A stretch of 47,139 bases of DNA from a virus, in IMG/VR virus record IMGVR_UViG_3300028800_000143, positions 1 through 47,139 of that record; one strand, written 5' to 3'. Below, piece by piece: positions 1 to 7,513 of the stretch (position 1 is its first letter; every line of letters starts with the position of its first letter). The position numbers and the translations under genes were made by a program. A model generated the notes under the pieces. It had not been told where the DNA came from, did not search any database, and worked only from the letters and a program-made list of their open reading frames with translations.

Positions 1-135
1 CTTTAATGGTTATAAGCCGCTCCATGGCCTCATCCCGCATTGCCTGGAGGTACGTTCGATACTCCGCCCCGTCCGGAGATAGCAAGTACGTTCGAACTCG
101 GCTGCCCTTGAGGAGGAGCTTGTCCAAGGGGCTGC
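1..135. repeat. Terminal overlap, left copy (circular contig join)
   Basis: These 135 bases match 47006-47139 except for one base: the left copy reads CCAAGGGG and the right copy CCAGGGG. This is what a circular or circularly permuted genome looks like after assembly. A genuine short direct terminal repeat is also possible. The one-base difference changes the frame of the portal gene that crosses it. Confidence 0.95.
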
Positions 136-1958
136 GCGCCGGGTTGCTGTCCAGGTTGGGCCTGTGAAGTTGCATTGCCATGTGCTTCTACCTCCGGTAC
201 GAGTAGGTCTACGTCTTCCATGTCGAAGTCTTTAAGAGTAGATTTCATTACGATATTCGACGCCTTAATGACTTCACTCAAATACTTTTTAACATCGTCT
301 GGGATGGTCGGCTGACTTATCTGAGCTATCATTTGAGCGATGCCGGCATAGTGCTGCTTCATTAAGCCTATAAGCATCATCTTCGATTGTTTCTCGACCT
401 CTTTATTTATCGAAGCACTCGAAGAGTATATGGGTAATCCTAATTTACCATCTCTGACAGCTTGTAAAGCCTCTTCTATTAGCTCCGCTTTGTCTCCGAA
501 TACTTTTAAGAGTGCAGGTCGGACTTTGTTATGTGCGTAGTCGGATAGAAGAATTCGACCCAATCTCGTATGACTATATCTCATGTCAGATATGTTGAGG
601 TCTGTTCTTCTATTACCTTCTTGCATTACGGCAAGTGTTCCTTGCGCTGTATATATACCTCTTTTTCCCTGAGAACCTGCGCCTGCACCTTGCATCGGAG
701 GGCTGATACCCGCTCGTCGCTCGGCCAATTCGATAGAAAATCTTTCATCGTCAATTGTCTGCGGCGAGATGTCTCCCATTTGGAGTGGTTCAATCTCGCC
801 TTCTTCTGCAGGTACGAGCGCACTTGGATATATCCTGTAACCAGCGTGGAGCTTACTATTAGGGTCCACGCGCCATAGACGAGTATTCGCAATGGTTCTA
901 TTATCGAGGCGGCCATTATGCTCCTCGCTTAGTTCTTCTTGAAAGGACCACATCGTTTCGCAGAATCCATATCCATATATAGAATCGTCCCTGTAGAATA
1001 ATCTTGCCAGCGCGTAAGGTAATAACTTTGATGTGTCGTATATTGTTCGCAGCAGGGTATCGGAATTCTTATGATAAGTAGCGACAATCTTTGGACGCCA
1101 TTTACCATCAGGCGTGAGCCATTTAAGCCAGCATTCATATATATCCCATTCAGCATAGCCGTATCCAGAACTCGTATGAGTCCCGCTCGACTCTTCCTTC
1201 ATCGTCTGTGTATATGATGGGCCACTTCTATCAGGCTTATTCCATATCATATCTACGCGCGAAGGCTCGTATATCTTAAAGAATCGGCGTTCGCCGAGTT
1301 CGTTCCGTGTCATTACTCGCTTGTGAATAATAATATCCGCAGCCTCTAAAGTCTTCGAAGCCGGAGGTATTAGGAAGTCTTCGAATGCAATCTTCTCTGG
1401 TCTTGGACCCTCATACTCTAAACTTTGAATAAACTCAGGCTCGATGGTTCCTTTACCGTCGCCAGCCACTCCGATAACTTCGTGCATGTATCGCACTTCG
1501 TGGGGTGCTTTAACCACGGAAGTCCCGTATTTGATTGTATCGCCCGTCCATTCATGGTATACACGATACAAGTCAAGCTCTTCGGGTTCGATTCCAACAT
1601 ACTCAAGGAATTCCTCCAACGCCCCAGTTAGGCCTTCTGGCATATCTGGATGCGTGCCGATCATCTTGACTACCCAAGGTGGTCGTGTCTTCAATAAAGC
1701 TGACATTACACGAGCTTGAAGAGTATCACTAAAGATAGCAATGATAGGAACAACAAGATTAGAAGCGTGATAGAATGGGAATTCCCGTACTTCTTCTCTT
1801 GGTTTTGCCTCATAAGCTTTACGCCACTTATTGATCTTATCCTCGTGTAGTTGCTGTAAACCGTCTTCGAGAGCCAGTATTCTACCCTTGAGATGACGCC
1901 TAAGTTTAATCTCAGGGTCAGAGTTCAAAGACATTTTCAATGGTATAAAGTCGGCCAT
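30..1958 (-). CDS. Portal protein (head-to-tail connector)
   Basis: A 642-residue protein of the size and composition of podovirus-type portals, the dodecameric ring through which DNA enters and leaves the capsid. I see a charged helical N-terminus, a conserved-looking stretch with FPFYHASN and TLQARVMSALLKTRPPW near residues 60-95, and a Pro/Gln/Gly-rich, probably disordered C-terminus. It lies two structural steps downstream of the large terminase and upstream of the scaffold and capsid genes. Its ATG overlaps the TAA stop of the upstream cysteine peptidase gene (TAATG), so translation is probably coupled. The last 35 codons cross the contig overlap, where a one-base difference in the right copy would shift the frame and fuse it to the 75-residue ORF at 46863-47090. 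Identification is from composition and gene order, not a catalytic motif. Confidence 0.85.
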   Translation of the reverse strand: MADFIPLKMSLNSDPEIKLRRHLKGRILALEDGLQQLHEDKINKWRKAYEAKPREEVREFPFYHASNLVVPIIAIFSDTLQARVMSALLKTRPPWVVKMIGTHPDMPEGLTGALEEFLEYVGIEPEELDLYRVYHEWTGDTIKYGTSVVKAPHEVRYMHEVIGVAGDGKGTIEPEFIQSLEYEGPRPEKIAFEDFLIPPASKTLEAADIIIHKRVMTRNELGERRFFKIYEPSRVDMIWNKPDRSGPSYTQTMKEESSGTHTSSGYGYAEWDIYECWLKWLTPDGKWRPKIVATYHKNSDTLLRTIYDTSKLLPYALARLFYRDDSIYGYGFCETMWSFQEELSEEHNGRLDNRTIANTRLWRVDPNSKLHAGYRIYPSALVPAEEGEIEPLQMGDISPQTIDDERFSIELAERRAGISPPMQGAGAGSQGKRGIYTAQGTLAVMQEGNRRTDLNISDMRYSHTRLGRILLSDYAHNKVRPALLKVFGDKAELIEEALQAVRDGKLGLPIYSSSASINKEVEKQSKMMLIGLMKQHYAGIAQMIAQISQPTIPDDVKKYLSEVIKASNIVMKSTLKDFDMEDVDLLVPEVEAHGNATSQAQPGQQPGAQPLGQAPPQGQPSSNVLAISGRGGVSNVPPGNAG

Positions 1959-2716
1959 TAGTTTAGAACCTTAGAATCGCCAGTCAATACTGAGATATTA
2001 TATCCAGAAGGTGATCTTTTATTTGACTCGATCCAATCTTGAGTTATTACTACATAGGCTTCGTCGGCGTAGTAAGGGAGGAAGCCAAGAGTCATGGGTT
2101 GTAGGGCGCCCCAAGTCTCGCAGACAAGACGTTGGTTATCGTATTCTGAAACTGCTACACAGTGACCGCCTATCAAAGGCGAAGTCATGTCTATAGACCA
2201 AGGCTGGCCATAATTAAATTGATCCATCGCACTTTGTGGGAAGTTGAAGCCTACGAGTACAGTTCCGAAAAGTGCAATAGCATGTCGAAATTCGATCAGG
2301 TCAGAATCAATTTTGACTGAGGCCCATCCAACGATCTTGTCATTAGCGATGCCGTTATTTCTCCAATAAGCTAGAGCTTCAACCATTACGGTACCATTAT
2401 CAGTTGAAGGATCGCCAGGTACGTAGCCTGTTATACCGGAGTATGCGTCTTGAATTTGATTGTCAGTAGGTATAACGATACTCGAAGCCTGAGAGGTCAT
2501 GGTCATAATGGTATGACCAATCGCAGCCTCTACGCAGTCTCCAAGCTGATCGTTCAAAAGCATATTCCATGAAGTAACCTTACTCTCCCAAGCCACACTA
2601 GGCGGGAGGGCAGGAAGGATAGCCTTGGACAAGGCAGAGTTAAAGAGTAAGGTGTCTGAATGGCCCACTGGCTTTAACTTACCTAGCTTGCCGCCTTTGT
2701 GTGTAGGGATGCTCAT
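1958..2716 (-). CDS. Papain-like cysteine peptidase
   Basis: A 252-residue protein with the three landmarks of papain-fold (C1-like) peptidases in order: DQLGDC with Cys61, GGHCVAV with His185, and ETWG at 200-203 where papain has NSWG. The usual third catalytic Asn is therefore replaced by Glu or lies elsewhere. The fold fits a peptidase acting on peptides or on the peptide stems of peptidoglycan. It sits between a Tat-signal protein and the portal, both junctions being TAATG overlaps, and close to a holin-like gene. A role in lysis, entry or virion maturation is possible; no other classical endolysin is visible in the window. Cysteine peptidase identity is fairly sure, substrate unknown. 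Confidence 0.75.
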   Translation of the reverse strand: MSIPTHKGGKLGKLKPVGHSDTLLFNSALSKAILPALPPSVAWESKVTSWNMLLNDQLGDCVEAAIGHTIMTMTSQASSIVIPTDNQIQDAYSGITGYVPGDPSTDNGTVMVEALAYWRNNGIANDKIVGWASVKIDSDLIEFRHAIALFGTVLVGFNFPQSAMDQFNYGQPWSIDMTSPLIGGHCVAVSEYDNQRLVCETWGALQPMTLGFLPYYADEAYVVITQDWIESNKRSPSGYNISVLTGDSKVLN

Positions 2717-3303
2717 TAGTGAATTATAATCTCCCCATGATTATTTGCGAGAGCGAATGAGTTATAGTCTTTCTTAAAATCTTTAACACTCTTATAGAAT
2801 TTAGGCGTCACGGTTATACTCTTACTTCCAAGGCTGAGCCTCGTAGTTAAGGCTGTAGACTTCGTGGAAGGAAGTTGATTCATGAAGCCTTCGATAGCGG
2901 AGATAACTATGTTCGCCAAGCCGATAACGATGTTGATAATCGGATTGTCGCCAAGATTTAAGGCGTCTAAAAATGCTTGGAAGTTACTTACGATATCCGC
3001 CAGGATCGTACGAATCTTTGAGAGTAGGTTAGCCTTGTCAGCAGGATTCGTGTCGTTATTATACTCGCTTACAGCGGCGCTTAAATCAGCGAAGCCAGCC
3101 TTAATAAGAGCTAATATAGTCAAGGCGCCAGGAGAGATAAGCGGTCCAAGTACCGTAACGATGCCTTGAATGGCGGTTAGGCCGATAGGAACCCAGGTTA
3201 GAATATCATCGAATACGGTACAGCCGTCCAAAGTAGCTACGCTACCGATGGCGAAGCTTAGAACGCCTGTGCTAGAGATTTTAATGAAGGATCGTCTATT
3301 CAT
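2716..3303 (-). CDS. Tat-signal (possible lipoprotein) membrane-associated protein
   Basis: A 195-residue protein that begins MNRRSFIK, a textbook twin-arginine motif, followed by a hydrophobic stretch and Cys28 in LDGC, which resembles a lipobox with an unusual Asp before Gly. Two further long hydrophobic stretches (about 34-75 and 119-140) flank a charged helical segment. The N-terminus predicts export of a folded protein by the host Tat system and perhaps lipid anchoring. It is coupled to the cysteine peptidase by a TAATG overlap and follows the holin-like gene, so a role in lysis control, superinfection exclusion or envelope modification is conceivable. I do not recognise the mature domain. 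Confidence 0.7.
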   Translation of the reverse strand: MNRRSFIKISSTGVLSFAIGSVATLDGCTVFDDILTWVPIGLTAIQGIVTVLGPLISPGALTILALIKAGFADLSAAVSEYNNDTNPADKANLLSKIRTILADIVSNFQAFLDALNLGDNPIINIVIGLANIVISAIEGFMNQLPSTKSTALTTRLSLGSKSITVTPKFYKSVKDFKKDYNSFALANNHGEIIIH

Positions 3304-3307
3304 ATAG

Positions 3308-3469
3308 TTACCTTCGGATCACAGTCAACAGAGATGAGTCTGTTAAAAGGAACGCTAACAACCCGACCCAGAACATCATGCGTCCGATTTCAACTAGCTT
3401 TGGGTTAGAGCTAAGAGCATACATTAGAACGCCGATAATCGAGACTAAAAGGCTTAGATAGATAATCAT
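3308..3469 (-). CDS. Small holin-like membrane protein
   Basis: A 53-residue ORF starting MIIYLSLLV, with a GAGG ribosome binding site six bases before the ATG. It has two hydrophobic segments (about 2-18 and 31-43) separated by a short polar turn containing NPKLVEIGR. Pattern and length resemble the small putative holin family typified by cyanophage Pam3 gp28; that resemblance is from memory and was not tested. Holins open the inner membrane at the end of infection. It is followed by the Tat-signal protein and the cysteine peptidase, consistent with a lysis or envelope module. Confidence 0.65.
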   Translation of the reverse strand: MIIYLSLLVSIIGVLMYALSSNPKLVEIGRMMFWVGLLAFLLTDSSLLTVIRR

Positions 3470-3470
3470 G

Positions 3471-3767
3471 TTACCTCGTAGGAGGAATCAAAGTAAACTT
3501 CTTTTTAGTATCTACTGGAACTGCTACAGGCATATCGTCCACTTTAGGTGGAAGATTGCCGACAGGACTTTGAGATGCGTTAGAGCGCGCGTAGTTGGCA
3601 GCGAGCTTATTTACTAAGCGGAAGAAGAATCTATAAAACTTACTACTCGTATTGTCGGGCATCTCAAGGCTAGTCGTAACAGCGATAGCCAAGTGATAGA
3701 AGAATAGAGATACCAGAGTTTGATGAGCTAGAATCCAATCATAAATTGTCGTGAAGAATGGGTTCAT
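3471..3767 (-). CDS. Small membrane protein, unknown function
   Basis: A 98-residue protein with a hydrophobic N-terminal segment (about 8-33), an aromatic-rich amphipathic segment ending in KLAANYARS, then a Pro/Val-rich soluble tail. Proteins of this build often lie beside holin genes in tailed phages, but no enzymatic motif is visible. Its start overlaps the stop of the preceding gene (3764-3985) by four bases, so the two are translationally coupled. It may assist membrane permeabilisation, which is inferred from position only. Confidence 0.6.
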   Translation of the reverse strand: MNPFFTTIYDWILAHQTLVSLFFYHLAIAVTTSLEMPDNTSSKFYRFFFRLVNKLAANYARSNASQSPVGNLPPKVDDMPVAVPVDTKKKFTLIPPTR

Positions 3768-3985
3768 ATAGTAGGCTTTATCTCCGGGCTATCTTGTTCG
3801 TGTTTTACGCCTGCGGCGAAGGATGACTTTGCTGTCGCAGCGACTAGTTGATCTTTGACACCATCTACGCTCTTTTTAACAACAGTCATTCTACGATTCG
3901 TGTAAAGGTTAACAATGAGATTACATATACCTACCGCTAAAGGCGGAGTAGCAGCGATCAAGGCGACCTTTACTAGGTCAGTCAT
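3764..3985 (-). CDS. Small single-pass membrane protein
   Basis: A 73-residue protein with one N-terminal transmembrane segment (about 5-28), then a basic junction NRR and a helical soluble tail containing VKDQLVAATAKSSF. A membrane anchor with a short cytoplasmic or periplasmic helical tail is common among phage lysis-cassette proteins (holin partner or inner spanin), but no diagnostic motif is present. It is directly adjacent to its upstream neighbour and overlaps the next gene by four bases. Confidence 0.6.
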   Translation of the reverse strand: MTDLVKVALIAATPPLAVGICNLIVNLYTNRRMTVVKKSVDGVKDQLVAATAKSSFAAGVKHEQDSPEIKPTI

Positions 3986-4189
3986 TTATGCGCTCGTTCC
4001 AAGGCTCGATGAGTCCGTATCAGATTCGTTCTTCGAACCAGGTTGCTTCTTTACACTGTACCAAGGGTTCATAGTAGATTGACGAGCTTTATTCATATCT
4101 TGACCAACCTTAGTACCCTCAGCCCAACTTGAGGCTGCTCCACCTATCTTCTTTCCAACTGACATTAGACCACTTAGAAAGGAACTCAT
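3986..4189 (-). CDS. Small hypothetical protein after terminase
   Basis: A 67-residue protein with a Gly/Ser/Ala-rich, mildly amphipathic N-terminus and a polar Ser/Asp-rich C-terminus. No recognised domain. Its ATG overlaps the end of the large terminase gene by four bases, indicating coupled translation and late expression. It could be a minor virion component; nothing in the sequence proves it. Confidence 0.6.
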   Translation of the reverse strand: MSSFLSGLMSVGKKIGGAASSWAEGTKVGQDMNKARQSTMNPWYSVKKQPGSKNESDTDSSSLGTSA

Positions 4190-6039
4190 CGCATACCTCC
4201 TGCGGCGTATGGTTGGTTTATCTTACGGGCACCAGCGGCGTTCGCTGCCTTCCACATCATCTCCTTTAGGAAACCAGCAGGGAGACGAAGCATTTGAGGA
4301 GCGTACGCCAAAGCATCGAGAGTGTCTTTGTATTTACCTTTAGGGAACGCCGAGAACTCGCCGAAGAAATCTTGCTGTCTTCGTTGGGCCCAAAACTTGT
4401 GTGTCTCGAATATAGGTGAGAGAACATTTCGGATTCTAAATTCCTTCTTCTTAGTCATTTCTCCATCGCCGGCGTCTACCTCGCCTTCGAGGGGTATGAC
4501 TTTTAGATTGCGACCTTCGAGCCGATTTGTATAGTCGATGTGATGAAGAATATACTTCTGTGCAGCATAGGATTCTACCCCAAGCTTTCTAATTTTCCAC
4601 TTATCAGACATCTCATATATCTTGGCATAAAAAGTATCATACGAGGCTGCTTGGGCCCAGGAGTCTATGAGATAAAAATCACCGTCGCTAGACAGGCCAA
4701 CGACGTTAATAGCATGACGACAACGCCCACTTCCTGAATTCCCGGAATGGTTAGGGTCAGCAACAAGGCACAGGTTAAGATGATTAACTGCCAAGTTCTT
4801 CTTAACAACTCCATTCGTAACCTCGTGATGGATTGTCCATTCTTCGATTCCATTTTTCAAGTCCTTCTCAAGACTAAAATATCGCAGGTCTTCGGGATGG
4901 AAGTCGGCGTTTTCAGGGGCGCTAGGATTATTTAAGAACTGACACGAGAATAAATAGTTACCTAACCTTCTACGCCACCTGTCTAATTTTATTTCGTTGA
5001 ACTCTTCTGGGAAGATAGTTTGATCGGGAGGGTGCATATTACAACAGCCGCCCATAGCAGAATGAGTTGTGACCCTAAATTCAGGCTCATGCTCACGTAC
5101 ATGACTATTAAGGTCGTTGTAACCCCACCTATTTCCGATTATAAGCTCGTCGTTCTCTTCTACAGATTCTTCATTCTCAAATGCGCCAACCATGAGCTTG
5201 TGATACTCGATGGTCTTGTCCATTATGGACGTGGACTCTACGGCTTTACGTCCGACAAGATCGTCTTCGACTATAATACCGTTATAGTGACGAGACTGGA
5301 GAGCACCCCCAACGCCGAGGAAGTCGAAGGTGCCCTCACCATGTCCCCCAGATAGTGCTGCGGCAGCCGAGGGAACTCGATGGTGCAGACTGAAATTGGA
5401 CCAAGTCTGCGACGAGGTCGGTATTATTTCTGGGAAGAGGAAGCGGAAGATCGTATTACTCTCATAATGAAATGAAATTCTTCGTCCAAGTTTAGAACTG
5501 TTTGTAATGTTTTCAGAAACGAGGAGATTTCTTGCCTCTGGACGGTGAACTCGTAGGAGCCATTTGAGGAACTCATCGGAGTAGCCGAGCTTTGAAAACT
5601 CATTAAGGTCTTCCTCATTGACGGGCAGCACACGCCAGATAGGGAAACCTTCAGAACCGATGGTAGATTTGAAGTGGTCACGTGGCCACTCTATCACGTC
5701 TTTAATGTGATCCCTTTCGAGAAAAGTGCATAGCGGTTCATGAAGGTGATCGACAAGGCGCTTACGTCGAAGACCAACTTTTATAAAGTAATATAATGAA
5801 CCCAAACAATTCGTGCGCAAGGCGCGACGAAATTCAAGGCCCTTCAAGCCGGCGATGGATACGGGCTTGAACGTACCTAATTGAGTTAATATACTTTGTT
5901 CTTGAACTTCCAATTCATATCGCAATCTCCTCGGCAGGAGTCTACGACGGTGATGCTCTAAAGACTGCTCGATCGGTGAGGCTAGTCCTCGGGTCGGCTG
6001 GCGCCTCCCCTGCGGGACGACTTTTGAACTGCCTGTCAA
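4186..6039 (-). CDS. terL: Terminase large subunit
   Basis: A 617-residue DNA-packaging motor. PRDHFKST at about 119-126 is the Walker A-type motif in the RxxxKST form typical of phage terminases. IIVEDD at about 255-260 is Walker B with the catalytic acid. A C-terminal RNase H-like nuclease is indicated by LVADPN, an acidic residue in LGVES and a late DALAY motif. The ATPase drives DNA into the prohead; the nuclease cuts the concatemer. The longest frame starts with TTG at 6037-6039, has no convincing Shine-Dalgarno sequence, and follows a structured leader (6064-6211). An in-frame stop lies a short way upstream and the next in-frame ATG is far too late. The true start is uncertain and may be another TTG around codons 40-42, where a GAGGAG lies upstream. 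Confidence 0.93.
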   Translation of the reverse strand: MTGSSKVVPQGRRQPTRGLASPIEQSLEHHRRRLLPRRLRYELEVQEQSILTQLGTFKPVSIAGLKGLEFRRALRTNCLGSLYYFIKVGLRRKRLVDHLHEPLCTFLERDHIKDVIEWPRDHFKSTIGSEGFPIWRVLPVNEEDLNEFSKLGYSDEFLKWLLRVHRPEARNLLVSENITNSSKLGRRISFHYESNTIFRFLFPEIIPTSSQTWSNFSLHHRVPSAAAALSGGHGEGTFDFLGVGGALQSRHYNGIIVEDDLVGRKAVESTSIMDKTIEYHKLMVGAFENEESVEENDELIIGNRWGYNDLNSHVREHEPEFRVTTHSAMGGCCNMHPPDQTIFPEEFNEIKLDRWRRRLGNYLFSCQFLNNPSAPENADFHPEDLRYFSLEKDLKNGIEEWTIHHEVTNGVVKKNLAVNHLNLCLVADPNHSGNSGSGRCRHAINVVGLSSDGDFYLIDSWAQAASYDTFYAKIYEMSDKWKIRKLGVESYAAQKYILHHIDYTNRLEGRNLKVIPLEGEVDAGDGEMTKKKEFRIRNVLSPIFETHKFWAQRRQQDFFGEFSAFPKGKYKDTLDALAYAPQMLRLPAGFLKEMMWKAANAAGARKINQPYAAGGMR

Positions 6040-6063
6040 TATTGCTGGGCAGGCTTCGGGACA

Positions 6064-6145
6064 AGTGAGTGGCGTGACAGTTTAGTTCACCGGACCTGAG
6101 TCGTCAGAACAGGTAACCCGGATTTATAACTCAGCACCACTCACT
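6064..6145 (-). promoter_or_regulatory. Structured leader upstream of the large terminase
   Basis: A perfect 9-bp helix (6064-6072 with 6137-6145) encloses a second helix in which CCGGACCTG (6090-6098) pairs with CAGGT (6110-6114) and, after a three-base bulge, CCGG (6118-6121). CTGAGT (6096-6101) can alternatively pair with ACTCAG (6129-6134), which would exclude the second helix. Two mutually exclusive folds just before a start codon without a Shine-Dalgarno suggest control of terminase expression. No sizeable ORF fits in 6040-6257. Strand is assigned from the flanking genes. Confidence 0.55.
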
Positions 6146-6172
6146 CTCCCATCTCGGCTTTCATAATATTAG

Positions 6173-6211
6173 TAGAGGCTAGATATCCGACAACGCGGGT
6201 ACTAGCCTCTA
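6173..6211 (-). terminator. Strong hairpin between the Ig-like gene and the terminase
   Basis: TAGAGGCTAG (6173-6182) and CTAGCCTCTA (6202-6211) form a perfect 10-bp stem with a 19-base loop. No long U-tract follows on the minus strand, so it could be an attenuator, processing site or protein-binding hairpin rather than a simple terminator. The word TAGAGGCTAG recurs at 12422-12431, inside another structured element. Confidence 0.5.
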
Positions 6212-6257
6212 TCTTATAGCTGTCGTCCGTTGGATACGGAGTCCGCTATAAATCTAT

Positions 6258-6737
6258 TCAACGCTTTTTAGCGGGCGTCGAAGCGGTGATGTTGAATGAG
6301 GCTACACCACTAGGAGGCGGAGTAACCGACGTGATTGACAGCGTGGAGGTGCCAATCGCATTCGGATTAACTGCGTCTGCGATGGTGAATACGACATCGC
6401 CTGCGGTTGCCCCAGGATTAACTGCGACGGTCAAGGAAAGGCCATCAGTTGAAGGCGTAGCCGTAATCTGACTCGTATCGCTTGCGCTCCAGTTGGGTAC
6501 ATCTCCCGAAGGAAGAGTAACTGGATTTCCGTTCAAGTCCAAGGGTACAGCAGTTAGGACTGTAGACTGACCAGGATTGATATTCATTTGATTCTCCTCT
6601 ATAATAGTCGATGCAAAGATTTGGAAGGACGCTACCGACCGAACTGCGTCTTTCTTTATTTCCTTGAGAATTAGCTCAAGTTCGTGTAGAATCTTTTTAA
6701 GAAGTCTTACTTCTTCCTTCTCATCGTGGTCGTGCAT
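6258..6737 (-). CDS. Ig-like (Big-type) domain protein with helical N-terminus
   Basis: A 159-residue protein. Residues 1-50 are highly charged and helical (KKILHELELILKEIKK), probably a coiled coil; residues 51-140 look like a bacterial Ig-like beta-sandwich with TAVPLDLNGNPV and ITATPSTDGLSLTV. Such domains decorate virions and bind weakly to surfaces. An internal ATG at 6585-6587 is preceded by a very good GAGGAG signal, while the first ATG has none, so the Ig-like half may also, or only, be made alone. Gene order between small and large terminase is unusual for a decoration protein. Confidence 0.6.
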   Translation of the reverse strand: MHDHDEKEEVRLLKKILHELELILKEIKKDAVRSVASFQIFASTIIEENQMNINPGQSTVLTAVPLDLNGNPVTLPSGDVPNWSASDTSQITATPSTDGLSLTVAVNPGATAGDVVFTIADAVNPNAIGTSTLSITSVTPPPSGVASFNITASTPAKKR

Positions 6738-6740
6738 ATA

Positions 6741-7037
6741 TTATAGACCAACGTGCATCTTAGCAACTGCTGTTGCTGTGGCTAAGGTATGTTGCCTAGA
6801 GTCCCAGGCACAAGTTTGACAGTGAGCCATGAAGGCGTAGTATTGAGTTTTATCTCCGGACTTATCAATAACGTCGATGACATGGTTATTGATAGTACCC
6901 TTGAATGTCTCGACAATACGATGGGTGGCCGGCGCCGTCTGAGTTAACGGGATGCCAGAAGGCTTAGCCGGCGGGTGGACTGAAATACCAGGATGTGACG
7001 ATGCAGCTGGTAGTTTAGATAACGGAACCTGATTCAT
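6741..7037 (-). CDS. Small protein with CxxC motif
   Basis: A 98-residue protein with a Pro/Ser/Ala-rich first half and a second half containing AHCQTCAWDSR, a CxxC pair preceded by His that could bind zinc or be redox-active. It has an AAGGAG ribosome binding site. Similar short CxxC proteins are frequent in packaging regions of tailed phages, but I do not recognise a named family. Confidence 0.6.
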   Translation of the reverse strand: MNQVPLSKLPAASSHPGISVHPPAKPSGIPLTQTAPATHRIVETFKGTINNHVIDVIDKSGDKTQYYAFMAHCQTCAWDSRQHTLATATAVAKMHVGL

Positions 7038-7048
7038 AGAATCTCCTT

Positions 7049-7333
7049 TTACGAATCGAATCTTGATTTACCAGGATTGCCATTCTTACCGAATATAGGC
7101 TCATCTACGGAAGGAGCATTACATTTTGTGTGCCAGGGTCCAGAGCCACGCATACTACCACCTGGGCGACGACTCATCGAGCCTTCGTGTACTAGATTCG
7201 AATTATCGTATGAGTCTGAGGTGAAGTTAATCGTAGACGGATAATCTGAAACATCGAAGGTCTTGCCCGCAGCAATCTCTCCGCCTACTTTACCTTTGAT
7301 ATTTCCGCCTGAGCCTTTAGGTGAGTTGCTCAT
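7049..7333 (-). CDS. Small Gly/Ser-rich hypothetical protein
   Basis: A 94-residue, low-complexity protein rich in Gly, Ser, Asn and Pro, with basic residues spread through it. No domain is visible. It lies in the run between small and large terminase and may be a minor structural or disordered protein. Its ATG may overlap the stop of a 26-codon ORF immediately upstream. Confidence 0.5.
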   Translation of the reverse strand: MSNSPKGSGGNIKGKVGGEIAAGKTFDVSDYPSTINFTSDSYDNSNLVHEGSMSRRPGGSMRGSGPWHTKCNAPSVDEPIFGKNGNPGKSRFDS

Positions 7334-7410
7334 TTTGAGTCCTTATCCGTTCGCACAGCGAACACTTTAGGTTTCTTGGGCGCGCGAACACATTCGTCTA
7401 TGTCATACAT
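7330..7410 (-). CDS. Possible 26-residue peptide
   Basis: An ORF beginning MYDIDECVRAPKKPK whose TGA overlaps the ATG of the next gene (ATGA). Against it: there is no clear ribosome binding site, and a perfect 6-bp hairpin (GTTCGC/GCGAAC, 7350-7364) lies inside it. I list it as plausible only. Confidence 0.3.
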   Translation of the reverse strand: MYDIDECVRAPKKPKVFAVRTDKDSK

Positions 7411-7434
7411 CGAGGTCAAGAAGCGAAGCTCCGC

Positions 7435-7512
7435 TTACTTCTTCTTGTTCTTCTTAGCAAATGGATTCTTCTTCGAAGATTTCATCTTATCAGTTTTCTT
7501 AGATTTGGCCAT
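7435..7512 (-). CDS. 25-residue lysine-rich basic peptide
   Basis: MAKSKKTDKMKSSKKNPF followed by a Lys-rich end: about half of the residues are lysine. It starts one base after the stop of the small terminase gene, with AGAGGA upstream, so it is likely made by translational coupling. A tiny polybasic peptide here could bind DNA or RNA; function unknown. Its last codons overlap a GCGAAGC hairpin (7422-7430) that may end or process the message. Confidence 0.5.
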   Translation of the reverse strand: MAKSKKTDKMKSSKKNPFAKKNKKK

Positions 7513-7513
7513 T

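Noticed and set aside
1-135. Long defined terminal repeats of a T7-like linear genome
   Set aside because: Only about 135 bases and inside a coding gene; a circular assembly overlap explains it better.
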